A stretch of DNA of 64,000 nt, from positions 62,001-126,000 of the forward strand of contig JAVBLU010000018.1 of assembly GCA_031553225.1 (NCBI GenBank), given 5' to 3'. Of the stretch, positions 35,990 through 44,950 are shown in pieces. Below the pieces are notes generated by a model that was not told the origin of the DNA, did not search any database, and saw nothing but the letters and a program-made list of their open reading frames with translations. Position 1 is the stretch's first letter, and each line of letters opens with the position of its first letter. A program made the translations under genes and the position numbers. Origin of the DNA: JAVBLU01 sp031553225 (GTDB lineage: Bacteria > Bacillota > Clostridia > Christensenellales > UBA1750).

Positions 35990-36187
35990 CGTATTCCGCT
36001 TTCCCCCGCACGGCATGCGCCCAATCCACGATGGCGCAAGGGTTTTGCGGCGCACACGGTTTCATCTCGGAGGATCGGCTGGGAGAACGCGGAAAGTGGA
36101 ACAAAAAATGGAAGCGAGGTGAACCCAAAGCGCCCGATCGATGTCTATATGATAGATGGAGTTTGGCGCATGGAGGTGAATGGACGT

Positions 36188-37972
36188 ATGACCCACAGTT
36201 CCTGGCAGAATTTATGGTATATCGCCCGTAACTGGCTGAGGTGGGACAAGAAGGGCACCATACTGGCTTTGCTGCGGATACCTGTGCTCATCCTTATTCC
36301 GCTCATAACCGCGCTCATTCCTAAAATGCTGATTGAAACGGTCGTCGACCAGGCCCCTCTATCGGATATGGTAACGATGCTGGCGGGCATGTGGCTTGTA
36401 GTCGCCCTGCTTAACCTGCTGAGGCCGGCCTTGGACGGAAAAATGGACGCTCTGCAGCACAACATCAGCCTGCATTATGCCGTGCTGTCCTTCGAGAAGC
36501 TCATCCATATGGACTATGCCAATCTGGAGAGCTACGAAGGCAGACAAAAGGATGAAATCAGCAAAAAGTTCGCGTTCGACAGCGGTCCCTCAGATGGAGC
36601 ATGGGCATTGGTGCGTTTGATTCAGTTCGCCACAAGCGTTCTGGGAATATCAGCCTACGCCATACTTTTTGGCGTCATCCACCCGACGTTGCTGCTGGTA
36701 ATACTGGCCACCTGTTTTCTGGAGTTTCTCATCAGCCGCAGAATAATGGTCTTTAGCAGCCGAACGGAGAGCCGGATGTCGGAATGCGAAATGGGCTTTG
36801 CATATTTTTACCGCATCGCGACAAACGCCGAAGCTGGCAAAGACATTCGCCTGAGCGGCGCGCAGGAATGGTTACAGTGGCGCCTGGCGCAAATAATTGC
36901 GGCCTACATCCGTACCATGCGCTGGTATACGCGGGGGACAACAGAGCTCACTGCATTTCAGGCGCTTTGCGGCATGGCCAGAGATATGGCGATATTCGGA
37001 TATCTTATATATGCTGTCATTGGCGGGCAGATCAACATCGCGGATTTTGTGTTCTACTTCGGCCTGGTCGCGGGTTTTGCCGATTGGCTGAATAGCATTT
37101 TTGGGCACGTCGTTAGCCTATCCAGAATATCCAGACTGTGCGGGCACTACCGCAGTTTTTTGGATTTACCCGATTATGCGCCGAACAAGAAAACGCCGCT
37201 CACAATTGCAGCAGTTGAGAAGATCGAGTTTCGCAACGTTGGGTTTGCTTATGAAAAAGGCGCGCCTGTTCTCAAGGACGTCAGTTTCGTCGTATGCGGC
37301 AATGAAAACATAGCGATTGTCGGTGAAAATGGCGCTGGAAAAACGACGCTTATCAAACTGCTATGCGGTTTGTATCGCCCCACCAGCGGGCAGATTCTGA
37401 TAAATGATATGGATACCGCGCACTTTGATCGGGAGGAGTATGTTACGCTGTTTAGCGCCATTTTTCAGGAATATGCGATTCTGCCCATGAGCATAATGGA
37501 AAATATAACCATGTCAGCAGACGCAGATGAGAGCAGAGTATGGGACATTCTGCGAAGCGTCGGTTTGTATGAGAAAGTAAAAGCTCATCCGCTGGGCCTT
37601 GGAACGAAGCTGGTTGAGCAAGTAAACGCGGGTGCAGTAGGTCTTTCCGGCGGAGAGAAGCAGCGGCTGCTGCTTGCGCGCGCCCTTTATAAGGACGCTC
37701 CCATTCTCGTACTTGACGAACCGACGGCGGCCATGGATCCCATCGCCGAGGAGAGACTATATGCGCAGTATCGCGCGCTTACGCAACACAAGGTTTCGTT
37801 CTATATATCGCACCGCCTGACATCGACGAGGTTTTGCGATCGCATCCTTTTGATGCAGGACGGCGGTATCAAGGAGACGGGCACCCACAGGCAGCTGCTC
37901 GACCAAAAAGGTGTTTACAGGGATATGTATCGCATCCAGAGTTTGTATTATCAGCAAGAGGTGTGCCCATGA
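36188..37972 (+). CDS. ABC exporter half-transporter (membrane plus ATPase), first subunit
   Basis: A 594-residue fusion of six membrane helices and an ATPase domain. Walker A GENGAGKTTLIKLLCG near residue 380, signature LSGGEKQRLLLARAL near 485, Walker B PILVLDEPTAAMDP near 505, and switch His in YISHRLTSTRF. I chose ATG 36188 because GGAGGTGA lies 8 bases upstream. An earlier GTG at 36119 has no good site. Overlap with the next gene (ATGA) indicates a heterodimeric exporter for a peptide, lipid or drug. The cargo is not indicated. Confidence 0.93.
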   Translation: MTHSSWQNLWYIARNWLRWDKKGTILALLRIPVLILIPLITALIPKMLIETVVDQAPLSDMVTMLAGMWLVVALLNLLRPALDGKMDALQHNISLHYAVLSFEKLIHMDYANLESYEGRQKDEISKKFAFDSGPSDGAWALVRLIQFATSVLGISAYAILFGVIHPTLLLVILATCFLEFLISRRIMVFSSRTESRMSECEMGFAYFYRIATNAEAGKDIRLSGAQEWLQWRLAQIIAAYIRTMRWYTRGTTELTAFQALCGMARDMAIFGYLIYAVIGGQINIADFVFYFGLVAGFADWLNSIFGHVVSLSRISRLCGHYRSFLDLPDYAPNKKTPLTIAAVEKIEFRNVGFAYEKGAPVLKDVSFVVCGNENIAIVGENGAGKTTLIKLLCGLYRPTSGQILINDMDTAHFDREEYVTLFSAIFQEYAILPMSIMENITMSADADESRVWDILRSVGLYEKVKAHPLGLGTKLVEQVNAGAVGLSGGEKQRLLLARALYKDAPILVLDEPTAAMDPIAEERLYAQYRALTQHKVSFYISHRLTSTRFCDRILLMQDGGIKETGTHRQLLDQKGVYRDMYRIQSLYYQQEVCP

Positions 37973-39792
37973 AAACGAATTCTTTGTTCCGCGTATACAA
38001 GGACTTGGGAACGATCAAAAAACACATGCTGCCCGTCCTGGTATGCGGCGTTTTGGTGCGCTCGCTGCGCCCGTTTGTTTATATCGTTGTTCCGGCACAA
38101 ATCATCGACATGCTCATGGAAGGTCGGGGCATCAAGGCCGTCGCGGCCTTGGCCGCAGCGGCCGCCTTGCTGCAAGGTTTGTTGTCGTTGGCAACTTACT
38201 GGCTGGATAATTTGAACTATGAGAATGCGGACGTGGCCGCCATGACGGAAAAGAATCGCGTCACCGAGCGGCTGCTGCGCGCGGACTTTTCCCGTCTTGC
38301 GGACAACGCCTTCGCGAAAAAGGTCGCTCAGCATAAAGACGAGGCCTCGCGCGAGGGCGGCATCTACCGTAAATGCATAACAGTACTGGAAACGAATTGT
38401 TCGGCGCTGTGCAGCTTCGTTCTGACCATCGTTATGCTGGGCGCGTTTTGGCCGGTCATGTTTACCCGCGTGGGTCCTCTTTTTCTGCAGTCGTCCTGGC
38501 TCGGTCTGGCGGTCCTTGCCTGCACGGCTTTGGTCGCTTATGCGATGGGTGCGCTGAGTGTCCGGGTCAACCGCAGGAATGTGCGCCTTCGCGACGAGTA
38601 CGCCGAAATCGATCATGTTTTTGCGTATTACCGCAATATGATCACCGACTACAAGACGGGCAAGGAGATACGCCTTTTTCAGCAACAGGACCTCATTATG
38701 CGCCATGCGACGCAGGAGATGATTGCACGCGGCATACCGCTGCAGGCAAAGATCGCCCGCGGCGATGCCTTGGCAGGCGGGCTGACGGCCGTCACCTTTA
38801 CTGTGCTGACATTCGGCATCTACCTGCTGGTTGGCGTTAAGGCGCACGCCGGCCTCTTTAGCGTGGGTGATATGATGATCTATATTGGCGGGCTGATGCA
38901 GGTTATGAACGCCTGCCGGGAGATGACGATCGTATATGGTGGGTTGGCACGCCTCAAGCCAAGAGTTGAGCGTTATTATGACATACTGGAGACGCCCGTG
39001 CAGGCGCAGCAGTGGGGAAGCATTGTGCCGGAAGAGCGTGCACATACGATAGAATGCACAAACGTCGGTTTTGCGTATGACGATGGGCGTGCATTTGCTT
39101 TGCGCGGCGTCAATTTTTCCCTGCGTCCCGGGGAAAAAATTGCCATTGTGGGCGAAAATGGGTCGGGGAAGTCGACGTTCATTAAGCTGCTATGCGGCCT
39201 ATACGATGTGAAAGAAGGGGAAATTCTCCTGGACGGCCTGCCTATTCACCAATATGATGAACGCGTGTATCGAGCACTTTTTTCGGTGGTGTTACAGGAT
39301 TTTACGATATTTTCTTTGCCGCTCGGCGAAAACCTGTCGACGAGCCGGCATACAGATGAGGACAGAGCCAATGCCGCGTTGCGGCAGGTCGGTTTTCCGG
39401 CGAAGTACGGGCTGGGCACCATGATGTACAAGGATTGCAGTCAAGACGGAATTGAACTGTCCGGCGGTGAAGCGCAAAAACTGGCCCTGGCGCGTGCCCT
39501 GTACCGGAATACCCCGTTCATTCTGCTGGATGAACCGACCGCATCGCTGGATCCCTACGCCGAGTACAAGCTGTATCAGCAGTTCGGGCAAATGGTGAGC
39601 GATAAGTCCTCCATCTTCATATCGCACCGCCTCTCCTCCTGCCGATTTTGCGACAAGGTTGCCGTCTTTGAACATGGCTGCCTGACGCAATTTGGCACGC
39701 ACGAGGAACTGCTGATGAACAAGGAAGGAAAGTACCACCAATTATGGAGCGCGCAAGCCAAGTACTATGCGGCCGAGGGCACTATCGCCTAA
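37969..39792 (+). CDS. ABC exporter half-transporter, second subunit
   Basis: A 607-residue paralog of the upstream protein. Membrane domain first, then Walker A GENGSGKSTFIKLLCGLY near residue 395, signature ELSGGEAQKLALARAL near 497, Walker B FILLDEPTASLDP near 518, and FISHRLSSCRF. A Q-loop QDFTIFSLPLGENL is present. Start ATG 37969 overlaps the previous stop and follows AAGAGG. The two subunits would form a heterodimer. Both sites look intact, so there is no obvious degenerate site. Confidence 0.93.
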   Translation: MKTNSLFRVYKDLGTIKKHMLPVLVCGVLVRSLRPFVYIVVPAQIIDMLMEGRGIKAVAALAAAAALLQGLLSLATYWLDNLNYENADVAAMTEKNRVTERLLRADFSRLADNAFAKKVAQHKDEASREGGIYRKCITVLETNCSALCSFVLTIVMLGAFWPVMFTRVGPLFLQSSWLGLAVLACTALVAYAMGALSVRVNRRNVRLRDEYAEIDHVFAYYRNMITDYKTGKEIRLFQQQDLIMRHATQEMIARGIPLQAKIARGDALAGGLTAVTFTVLTFGIYLLVGVKAHAGLFSVGDMMIYIGGLMQVMNACREMTIVYGGLARLKPRVERYYDILETPVQAQQWGSIVPEERAHTIECTNVGFAYDDGRAFALRGVNFSLRPGEKIAIVGENGSGKSTFIKLLCGLYDVKEGEILLDGLPIHQYDERVYRALFSVVLQDFTIFSLPLGENLSTSRHTDEDRANAALRQVGFPAKYGLGTMMYKDCSQDGIELSGGEAQKLALARALYRNTPFILLDEPTASLDPYAEYKLYQQFGQMVSDKSSIFISHRLSSCRFCDKVAVFEHGCLTQFGTHEELLMNKEGKYHQLWSAQAKYYAAEGTIA

Positions 39793-39837
39793 CGGCCGTT
39801 CATCGGATCAATCGGCAAATTCAGCGGCATAGTGGGG

Positions 39838-39867
39838 TTGACAAAGACGGTATGAAGCGAGTATAAT
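39838..39867 (+). promoter_or_regulatory. Consensus promoter of tRNA-Leu
   Basis: TTGACA (39838-39843), an 18-base spacer and TATAAT (39862-39867). The tRNA begins 93 bp further on. Confidence 0.8.
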
Positions 39868-39960
39868 ACCACCGTTGCGCTGGAAGGCGCCTTTCGTTTG
39901 AGAGCCTTGGCCAACAACGGCACACTTCCCTTCTTGCATCGTCGCTTCAAGATCAAGCCT

Positions 39961-40044
39961 GCGGTCATGGCGGAACTGGCAGACGCGTACGTTTGAGGGG
40001 CGTATGATTACATCGTGTGGGTTCAAGTCCCACTGACCGCACCA
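39961..40044 (+). tRNA. tRNA-Leu (anticodon GAG)
   Basis: The acceptor stem GCGGTCA pairs with TGACCGC, followed by ACCA (discriminator A and encoded CCA). The D-arm TGGCGGAACTGGCAGACG is typical of tRNA-Leu. The anticodon stem TACGT/GCGTA carries the loop TTGAGGG, giving anticodon GAG for CTC/CTT codons. A long variable arm precedes the T-arm with GTTCAAGTC in its loop. It is a single gene with its own promoter and terminator hairpin. Confidence 0.95.
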
Positions 40045-40054
40045 AACGCACATC

Positions 40055-40099
40055 ATCCGAACCTCGGCGCTATCGTTCCGATAGGCGAAGGGTTCGGAT
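40055..40099 (+). terminator. Hairpin after tRNA-Leu
   Basis: ATCCGAACC pairs with GGTTCGGAT, with an inner GCGCTATCG/CGATAGGCG stem interrupted by a small bulge. TTTGTG follows. It starts 11 bases past the CCA end of the tRNA. The remaining bases to 40210 are A+T-rich and hold no gene. Confidence 0.75.
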
Positions 40100-40210
40100 T
40101 TGTGCTGTGTTTAGGCTATCCTAGTTTTCATAGCAAAAACTAAGCTTCATTAAAGCTGCTGAACATGGATAGTTTTGCTCTTTGTTCAACAATTTAATAT
40201 TTTATTATAA

Positions 40211-41548
40211 TTACCCATATGGGTGATATGCCACGCTGTTTCCTGCCTTACCCTTAAAATACTCGTCCAATTCCCGCAGCCATGACCGCATATCGGCGCG
40301 GTGTTGTTTCATGAATGCGATATGTTCGCGGCAACAATCTAAGTAGCCGGGCGAATCCACAGACGTGTCATCCACATGCTTGCGGCTGCCGAAAAGCCGA
40401 TCTGTCGCAATATTGATTTGACAATATACATCATGTACCTTGCGGCCGCTTCGGGCATCCAGACCTTTAAAATACGCTACAACACTTTGCGCAGTATTGA
40501 TCGTATTTTTGTACAGAGCAAAGCTATAGATGTCGTTCACGTGGCATAATTTGGATGCGTTTTGTGGAGTATCACAAGCGGCCAACCATTTATCAAGTGC
40601 CGTGTCACCAACATATAATTGATCTTTTTCGTTATAGCAAGCTGCCTGACCGTTTTGATCTAATATTTTAATAGCAAAAGAGATACTGTCGGCATCGGTG
40701 TAAGTCGGCGCCACACAGCCACCTATAATCAGCACACGAAAATTGTCTATTTCATTCCACCGGGCAGGATTGACGAATCTGCGTTGTTCGTCCGTTTTGA
40801 TTGCACATTCCATGCAATGACTCCAACCAATTAGTGTATCACCATTATCGGTATAACCGGTGATTAAGTCGTATTCCGGCATTCCGCCCGCATGGTCCAT
40901 GACAACCGGCCGTCCGTTGGCAATTGACCACAATACAAGCTGTCTTACATCCTCTGGCGTAGAATTTTCGTTTGTCAGCCACAAATAATTCCTGCCGTAA
41001 TACTTCATTACTCTGTCAGCCATATCACAGTTGTCGTGAATTTTCCATAACTCTTCAATTATATGCTGCGGTGTGTTCCATAAGAAACCATATCCGATGC
41101 CTGTAATGTGCATCACATCATAATAGCGCAGATTAAGTGTTTCCATGCTGAGCGTGTCAAAACTGCCGCTTTCATACGCCTCAATGGAACAGAGCGCAGT
41201 TGCCATCATAGTGGGAAATGAGTACCACATATCACAGTTTTTGGGCGGTTCCCATCGGTCAATACGAGGGATAAACGCTAAGTTCTTCGCTTTTGGCGGC
41301 GTTTGATTTGTCTTCATAAAATCATGTATGCTCACGATTATTTTATCTGGTTGTAGAATGCTGTCAATACTCGCTTGAAAAAGTACAGATAAATCAATTA
41401 ACAACGATGCCTCCGGTAAACCCATGCCAGTTTCCCATTTGCTAACCGCCTGCGGTGAAATCCCCAGTTTCTCTGCCAGTGTTTCTTGTGTAAAACCGTT
41501 TTTTTTTCTAAGAACGGCAATGCTTTTGCCTATTTGTTTCATATCCAT
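40211..41548 (-). CDS. XRE-type HTH regulator fused to a C39/BtrH-like domain
   Basis: A 445-residue protein. An XRE HTH occupies residues 1-65 (IAVLRKKNGFTQETLAEKLG, then SPQAVSKWETGMGLPEASLL). A long C-terminal part (about 90-440) contains MWYSFPTMMATALCSIEAYE, a GRPVVMDHAGGMPEYDLITG segment near 210 and DTLIGWSHCMEC, in the style of C39-like papain folds. This suggests a regulator that binds or cleaves a peptide. Codon use is much more A+T-rich than the neighbours, which points to recent transfer. The ribosome site GGAGG precedes the ATG pair. Confidence 0.8.
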   Translation of the reverse strand: MDMKQIGKSIAVLRKKNGFTQETLAEKLGISPQAVSKWETGMGLPEASLLIDLSVLFQASIDSILQPDKIIVSIHDFMKTNQTPPKAKNLAFIPRIDRWEPPKNCDMWYSFPTMMATALCSIEAYESGSFDTLSMETLNLRYYDVMHITGIGYGFLWNTPQHIIEELWKIHDNCDMADRVMKYYGRNYLWLTNENSTPEDVRQLVLWSIANGRPVVMDHAGGMPEYDLITGYTDNGDTLIGWSHCMECAIKTDEQRRFVNPARWNEIDNFRVLIIGGCVAPTYTDADSISFAIKILDQNGQAACYNEKDQLYVGDTALDKWLAACDTPQNASKLCHVNDIYSFALYKNTINTAQSVVAYFKGLDARSGRKVHDVYCQINIATDRLFGSRKHVDDTSVDSPGYLDCCREHIAFMKQHRADMRSWLRELDEYFKGKAGNSVAYHPYG

Positions 41549-41686
41549 GTTTGCTGCCTCCTATCACCTATATAATAAACATGCCTGATAATACAAGCCA
41601 CATACGAATAGTTGTAAGAAAAATATGCTCCTCAACTTAAAGTTGTTTTTGTATGGATTTTTGATAATAAAGCATTTCATGTTCCT

Positions 41687-41860
41687 TTACACAAAATAGC
41701 GGGGATGGCTTGCCTGAAGAATGCGCATGGCCTCAGCTTCCATGTCGGCGGTGAACGTCTGACCGCTGAGTACCATCACCCGCCACGCCTGGCGGTTCAT
41801 GCCGCCGGGCGAAGCGATGGCCGCGCCTGCGACGTCTTGAAGTCGTTCGTCCGTCGGCAT
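41687..41860 (-). pseudogene. N-terminal remnant of a nitroreductase-like protein
   Basis: A 57-codon piece reads MPTDERLQDVAGAAIASPGG and continues with MNRQAWRVMVLSGQTF. The ASPGGMNRQAWR part matches the FMN-binding APSxxNRQPWRF motif of nitroreductases. A stop follows soon after, and no rest of the domain is found, so this is a truncated remnant. It is not clear whether it is expressed. Confidence 0.45.
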
Positions 41861-42411
41861 CCTGCTGTTGAATGCGCGGCAGGGATACCGCTATGCAAGG
41901 GCCTTCAGAGGTGCGTTCATCATTCTGCAGCCAGCAGTCGGCCGATTCGCCCATTGGGCAGGCGCCGCAGCCGTATGCCGTCGTCTCTGGTGCGATCATC
42001 GGAGCGAAACGCGCCGCGCGCTCCATCGCGCCGTTGCCCGGGAGGGGTCAAAGCCCAAAGATGATCGGCAAAAAGAAGTGAGCAAGGAAAACCTTCGTTC
42101 CGATACGCCGCCGCAAGACGTTAGTTCCGCGGAAAAGACCGGGAGGGCTCATTGCGGCCGCGGAACCGCTCGATATAGGCAATACTACCATATCGTTGCG
42201 CAAAAAGCGACCGACCGAGCGCCGCTCACAGCCGCTTTGCGCAAACCGAAAGGGGGAGGACACTGCCGGCGTTCCTTGCGCAAACACGCGCCACGCCCGT
42301 CGCGGATTGGCTGAGACGCCGGGCTGGCTCTCTCACCCGTCGCGTCCGGCCACATGCGTTGCCTCAGGCTCATGTCGGGTTTCCGGCGCGGTAGAAGCGT
42401 CAGTTGCAGCG
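41861..42411. other. Gene-less stretch before the MFS exporter
   Basis: About 550 bases without a recognisable gene. Several short frames overlap on both strands, and none has motifs. Some may derive from the same decayed gene as the nitroreductase remnant. Confidence 0.35.
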
Positions 42412-42440
42412 TTGACAACGCTGTGATTTCAGCAATAATA
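42412..42440 (+). promoter_or_regulatory. Promoter of the MFS exporter gene with overlapping inverted repeat
   Basis: TTGACA (42412-42417), a 17-base spacer, and ATAATA (42435-42440). Directly downstream, about 42441-42459, an imperfect inverted repeat CCAGTA...TACTCTGG covers the expected start point and could be an operator. The leader to the gene at 42625 is about 175 bases. Confidence 0.6.
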
Positions 42441-42624
42441 CCAGTATCGGGTACTCTGGCCGACAGATACCGGCCGCGCTTCGCGGTTAGCGAAAAAGAT
42501 TTGCACAATGCCAGGGATCATGGCGCGATACCGGTTACGAACGAGATGGGGGCGCCGTATCAAGCCGCCGGAGCGAGGATGAGAGGCGATCTCAGATACA
42601 AAAGAAACCAAAGGAGAATCAGCC

Positions 42625-43899
42625 ATGCAACACCGACCAAACCCGGCCCACTGGAAGCGCAACGCCAGCTTTTTTATCGCCGGGCAGTTCCTGTCCATGT
42701 TTGGCTCCATGCTGGTTTCCCATGCGATCACCTGGCACATTACGCTTAAAGAGCAGTCCGGTGTACTGATTGCCCTGTTCACCTGCGCCGCGATGCTGCC
42801 CATGGTGTTCATTTCGCCCTTTGCCGGGGTCTGGGCGGATCGGTACAACCGAAAGCTGCTGGTGAACGCCGCCGACGGCGCAATTGCCCTGATCACGCTC
42901 ATTGTGGCCGTGTTCTTCGTGTCCGGCATGCAGAGCATTTGGTTTCTGCTGATGGCGGTGGTGGCGCGAAGCATCGGCCAGGGCGTGCAGCAACCCGCCG
43001 TCAGCGCGCTGATCCCGCAGATCGTGCCCGAAGAGCACCTCACCCGTTTCAACGGAATACAAAGCACGGCGCAATCGCTGACCATGTTCGCCGCGCCGAT
43101 GGCGGCTGGAGCGCTGCTCATTTTTTTGCCGATTCAGGCCATCTTCTTCATCGACGTGGTCACCGCCGTCATCGGCATCGCCGTGGTTTTTTTCTGCGTG
43201 CAGGTGTCCCGCATCGAAGGCTCAGAAGGGCGCAGCCCGGGCGCGAAGGCGTATTTTCATGAAATGATGGAAGGGCTCCGCTTTATTGGCGGGGCGGCGT
43301 GGCTCAAGACACTTTTCGTTTCCTCCGCGCTGTTTTGCGTGCTGGCGTCACCCGCCGCGATGCTCACGCCGCTGCAGGTGACGCGCACCTTCGGCGAGGA
43401 CGTCTGGCGTCTGACGGCGATAGAGATCGCCTTTTCCGTGGGTATGATGGCGGGTGGCATCCTGATCTCCGTGTGGGGCGGCTTCAAGAACAAGGTGCAT
43501 ACGATGGTGCTCTCCTGGCTGCTGTTTGGCGCGGCTACGGTGCTGTTCGGCATAATCCCCAACTTTTGGGCGTATCTGAGCGTGATGGTCTTCTGTGGCT
43601 GTACCATGCCCCTGTACAACACGCCAAGCATGACGCTGCTGCAGACCAATGTCCCCGGCCATATGATGGGCCGGGTGTTCAGCGCCATCGGCATGATCAA
43701 CGGGCTGGGCATGCCGCTGGGCATGGCACTGTTCGGCCCGCTGGGAGACACCCTGCGCATTGAGTGGCTGCTGGTCGTCACCGGAATGATGATGATCCTC
43801 AGCGGCTTTGTGTTGTTTGGGCGCAAGGAACTGGTTCGGGCGGGGCAGGTGCAGGCGCCGCCCAGCCCCGAAGCCGATGAGGAACCCGTGCAGTCATGA
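42625..43899 (+). CDS. Major facilitator superfamily exporter (macrolide-efflux-like)
   Basis: A 424-residue protein with 12 predicted helices. It has the MFS motif FAGVWADRYNRKLLVNAADG near residue 70 and starts WKRNASFFIAGQFLSMFGSM, as in the MefA/TMR-type group of drug exporters. The C-terminal tail is soluble and acidic. A good ribosome site (AAAGGAG) precedes the ATG. It stands alone. A drug or metabolite export role is likely, but the substrate is unknown. Confidence 0.92.
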   Translation: MQHRPNPAHWKRNASFFIAGQFLSMFGSMLVSHAITWHITLKEQSGVLIALFTCAAMLPMVFISPFAGVWADRYNRKLLVNAADGAIALITLIVAVFFVSGMQSIWFLLMAVVARSIGQGVQQPAVSALIPQIVPEEHLTRFNGIQSTAQSLTMFAAPMAAGALLIFLPIQAIFFIDVVTAVIGIAVVFFCVQVSRIEGSEGRSPGAKAYFHEMMEGLRFIGGAAWLKTLFVSSALFCVLASPAAMLTPLQVTRTFGEDVWRLTAIEIAFSVGMMAGGILISVWGGFKNKVHTMVLSWLLFGAATVLFGIIPNFWAYLSVMVFCGCTMPLYNTPSMTLLQTNVPGHMMGRVFSAIGMINGLGMPLGMALFGPLGDTLRIEWLLVVTGMMMILSGFVLFGRKELVRAGQVQAPPSPEADEEPVQS

Positions 43900-44060
43900 C
43901 GGGACATACGGCAAAAACGCCAGTGAAACGCAACGCGCAGGTCAGCGGGCCCGAACCGGCTGCGCGAGCGGCAGTCCATGCGCCTCTGGATCAGCTGCCT
44001 GACGGCGCATTCATGGCGCTCATCACCCGTTCGGCAGCGGCGAGCAAGAGATGCGCCCAT

Positions 44061-44159
44061 GCCCGGCATAACGGAGCCTGTGGACAGCCGGGAGCTTCCG
44101 ATCCACCCGGAATCGGCGAACGCTTCGTAGACGTCAGACGCCGGGCGGGCGATCCGCAT
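44061..44159 (-). pseudogene. N-terminal remnant of an SRPBCC (AHSA1-like) protein
   Basis: The frame reads MRIARPASDVYEAFADSGWI, then STGSVMPGMG. This resembles the first strands of AHSA1/SRPBCC domain proteins (RIxRPxxxVxxAxxDP..). After about 33 residues the similarity ends, although the frame stays open. It is best read as a decayed copy. Confidence 0.35.
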
Positions 44160-44317
44160 CGCGGCGATCGGTCCTCCGTCCTTATCATCGCTCCGTTCTT
44201 CGCATTGCGCGCAGGTCTATTCCCGTCATCTATCATACCGCATCGGGCGGGAGCAACCCAGTGGCTCATCTGATGCATTTATGCCTTTGCTGCAGGGCCT
44301 TGTGGTGCGGGCCGCTT

Positions 44318-44342
44318 TATAATTTGATACAATTAAATTGCG
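44318..44342 (+). promoter_or_regulatory. Promoter -10 box with OhrR-type operator
   Basis: TATAAT (44318-44323) is followed 4 bp later by TACAATTAAATTGCG (44328-44342). The Bacillus subtilis OhrR site is built from TACAATTAAATTGTA units, so 13 of 15 bases match. It covers the expected transcription start of the MarR/OhrR gene 62 bp downstream, suggesting autorepression. Confidence 0.75.
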
Positions 44343-44404
44343 CTTGATTATTGGCCCGTTCTCTGTTACATTATCCCCATCCGCATTCGGGAGGAGGGGC
44401 CGGC

Positions 44405-44827
44405 GTGGACCCGCTGAAACTCGAAAATCAGCTTTGCTTTCCGCTGTATGCGGCGGCGAGGGGCGTGGTAAAGCTGTATACGCCGCTGCTGAATCAGATT
44501 GGCCTGACCTACACCCAATATGTGACCATGATGCTGCTGTGGGAGCACAAGCGGTTGTCGGTCAAGCAGATGGGCGAGTGGCTGTACCTGGACTCCGGAA
44601 CCTTGACGCCGCTGCTCAAAAAGCTGGAGGCGCAAGGGCTTGTCACGCGACGGCGCTCAGCGCAAGACGAGCGCAGCCTGATCGTTACCCTCACGGAGAC
44701 GGGCGAGGCGCTGCGGGAAAGGGCGCTGGGCATTCCCTCGGCCGTCGGGCGGTGTATTCAACTGGGCGGCGGAGAAGCCCAAACGCTGTATACGCTTTTG
44801 TACAAGCTGCTGGGTCGGATGCCATGA
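44405..44827 (+). CDS. ohrR: Organic-hydroperoxide-responsive MarR regulator
   Basis: A 140-residue winged-helix protein. The N terminus DPLKLENQLCFPLYAAARGV carries the reactive Cys (residue 11) at the place of OhrR Cys15. It also has YTPLLNQIGLTYTQYVTMM, and the wing LYLDSGTLTPLLKKLEAQGL with RRRSAQDERSLIVTLT. GTG start 44405 follows GGGAGGAGGGG. The operator upstream supports the name. No ohr peroxidase gene lies next to it, so the controlled function is probably the membrane protein downstream or a distant gene. Confidence 0.88.
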   Translation: MDPLKLENQLCFPLYAAARGVVKLYTPLLNQIGLTYTQYVTMMLLWEHKRLSVKQMGEWLYLDSGTLTPLLKKLEAQGLVTRRRSAQDERSLIVTLTETGEALRERALGIPSAVGRCIQLGGGEAQTLYTLLYKLLGRMP

Positions 44828-44950
44828 TCATCATCCCCCTTCCCGGCGCGAAAACCAATCCGGCGGCGGTGCGCGGCAGGCTGTCGCTTCTTTCTAGCCA
44901 ATAGGGGCGACGGCGCGGCTGTTGACTGTAAACGCATAGGAGGGAAGCAT

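Noticed and set aside
44824..44904. 26-codon frame overlapping the ohrR stop by ATGA
   Set aside because: Too short, no recognisable content, and poorly protein-like. Overlap alone is not enough support.
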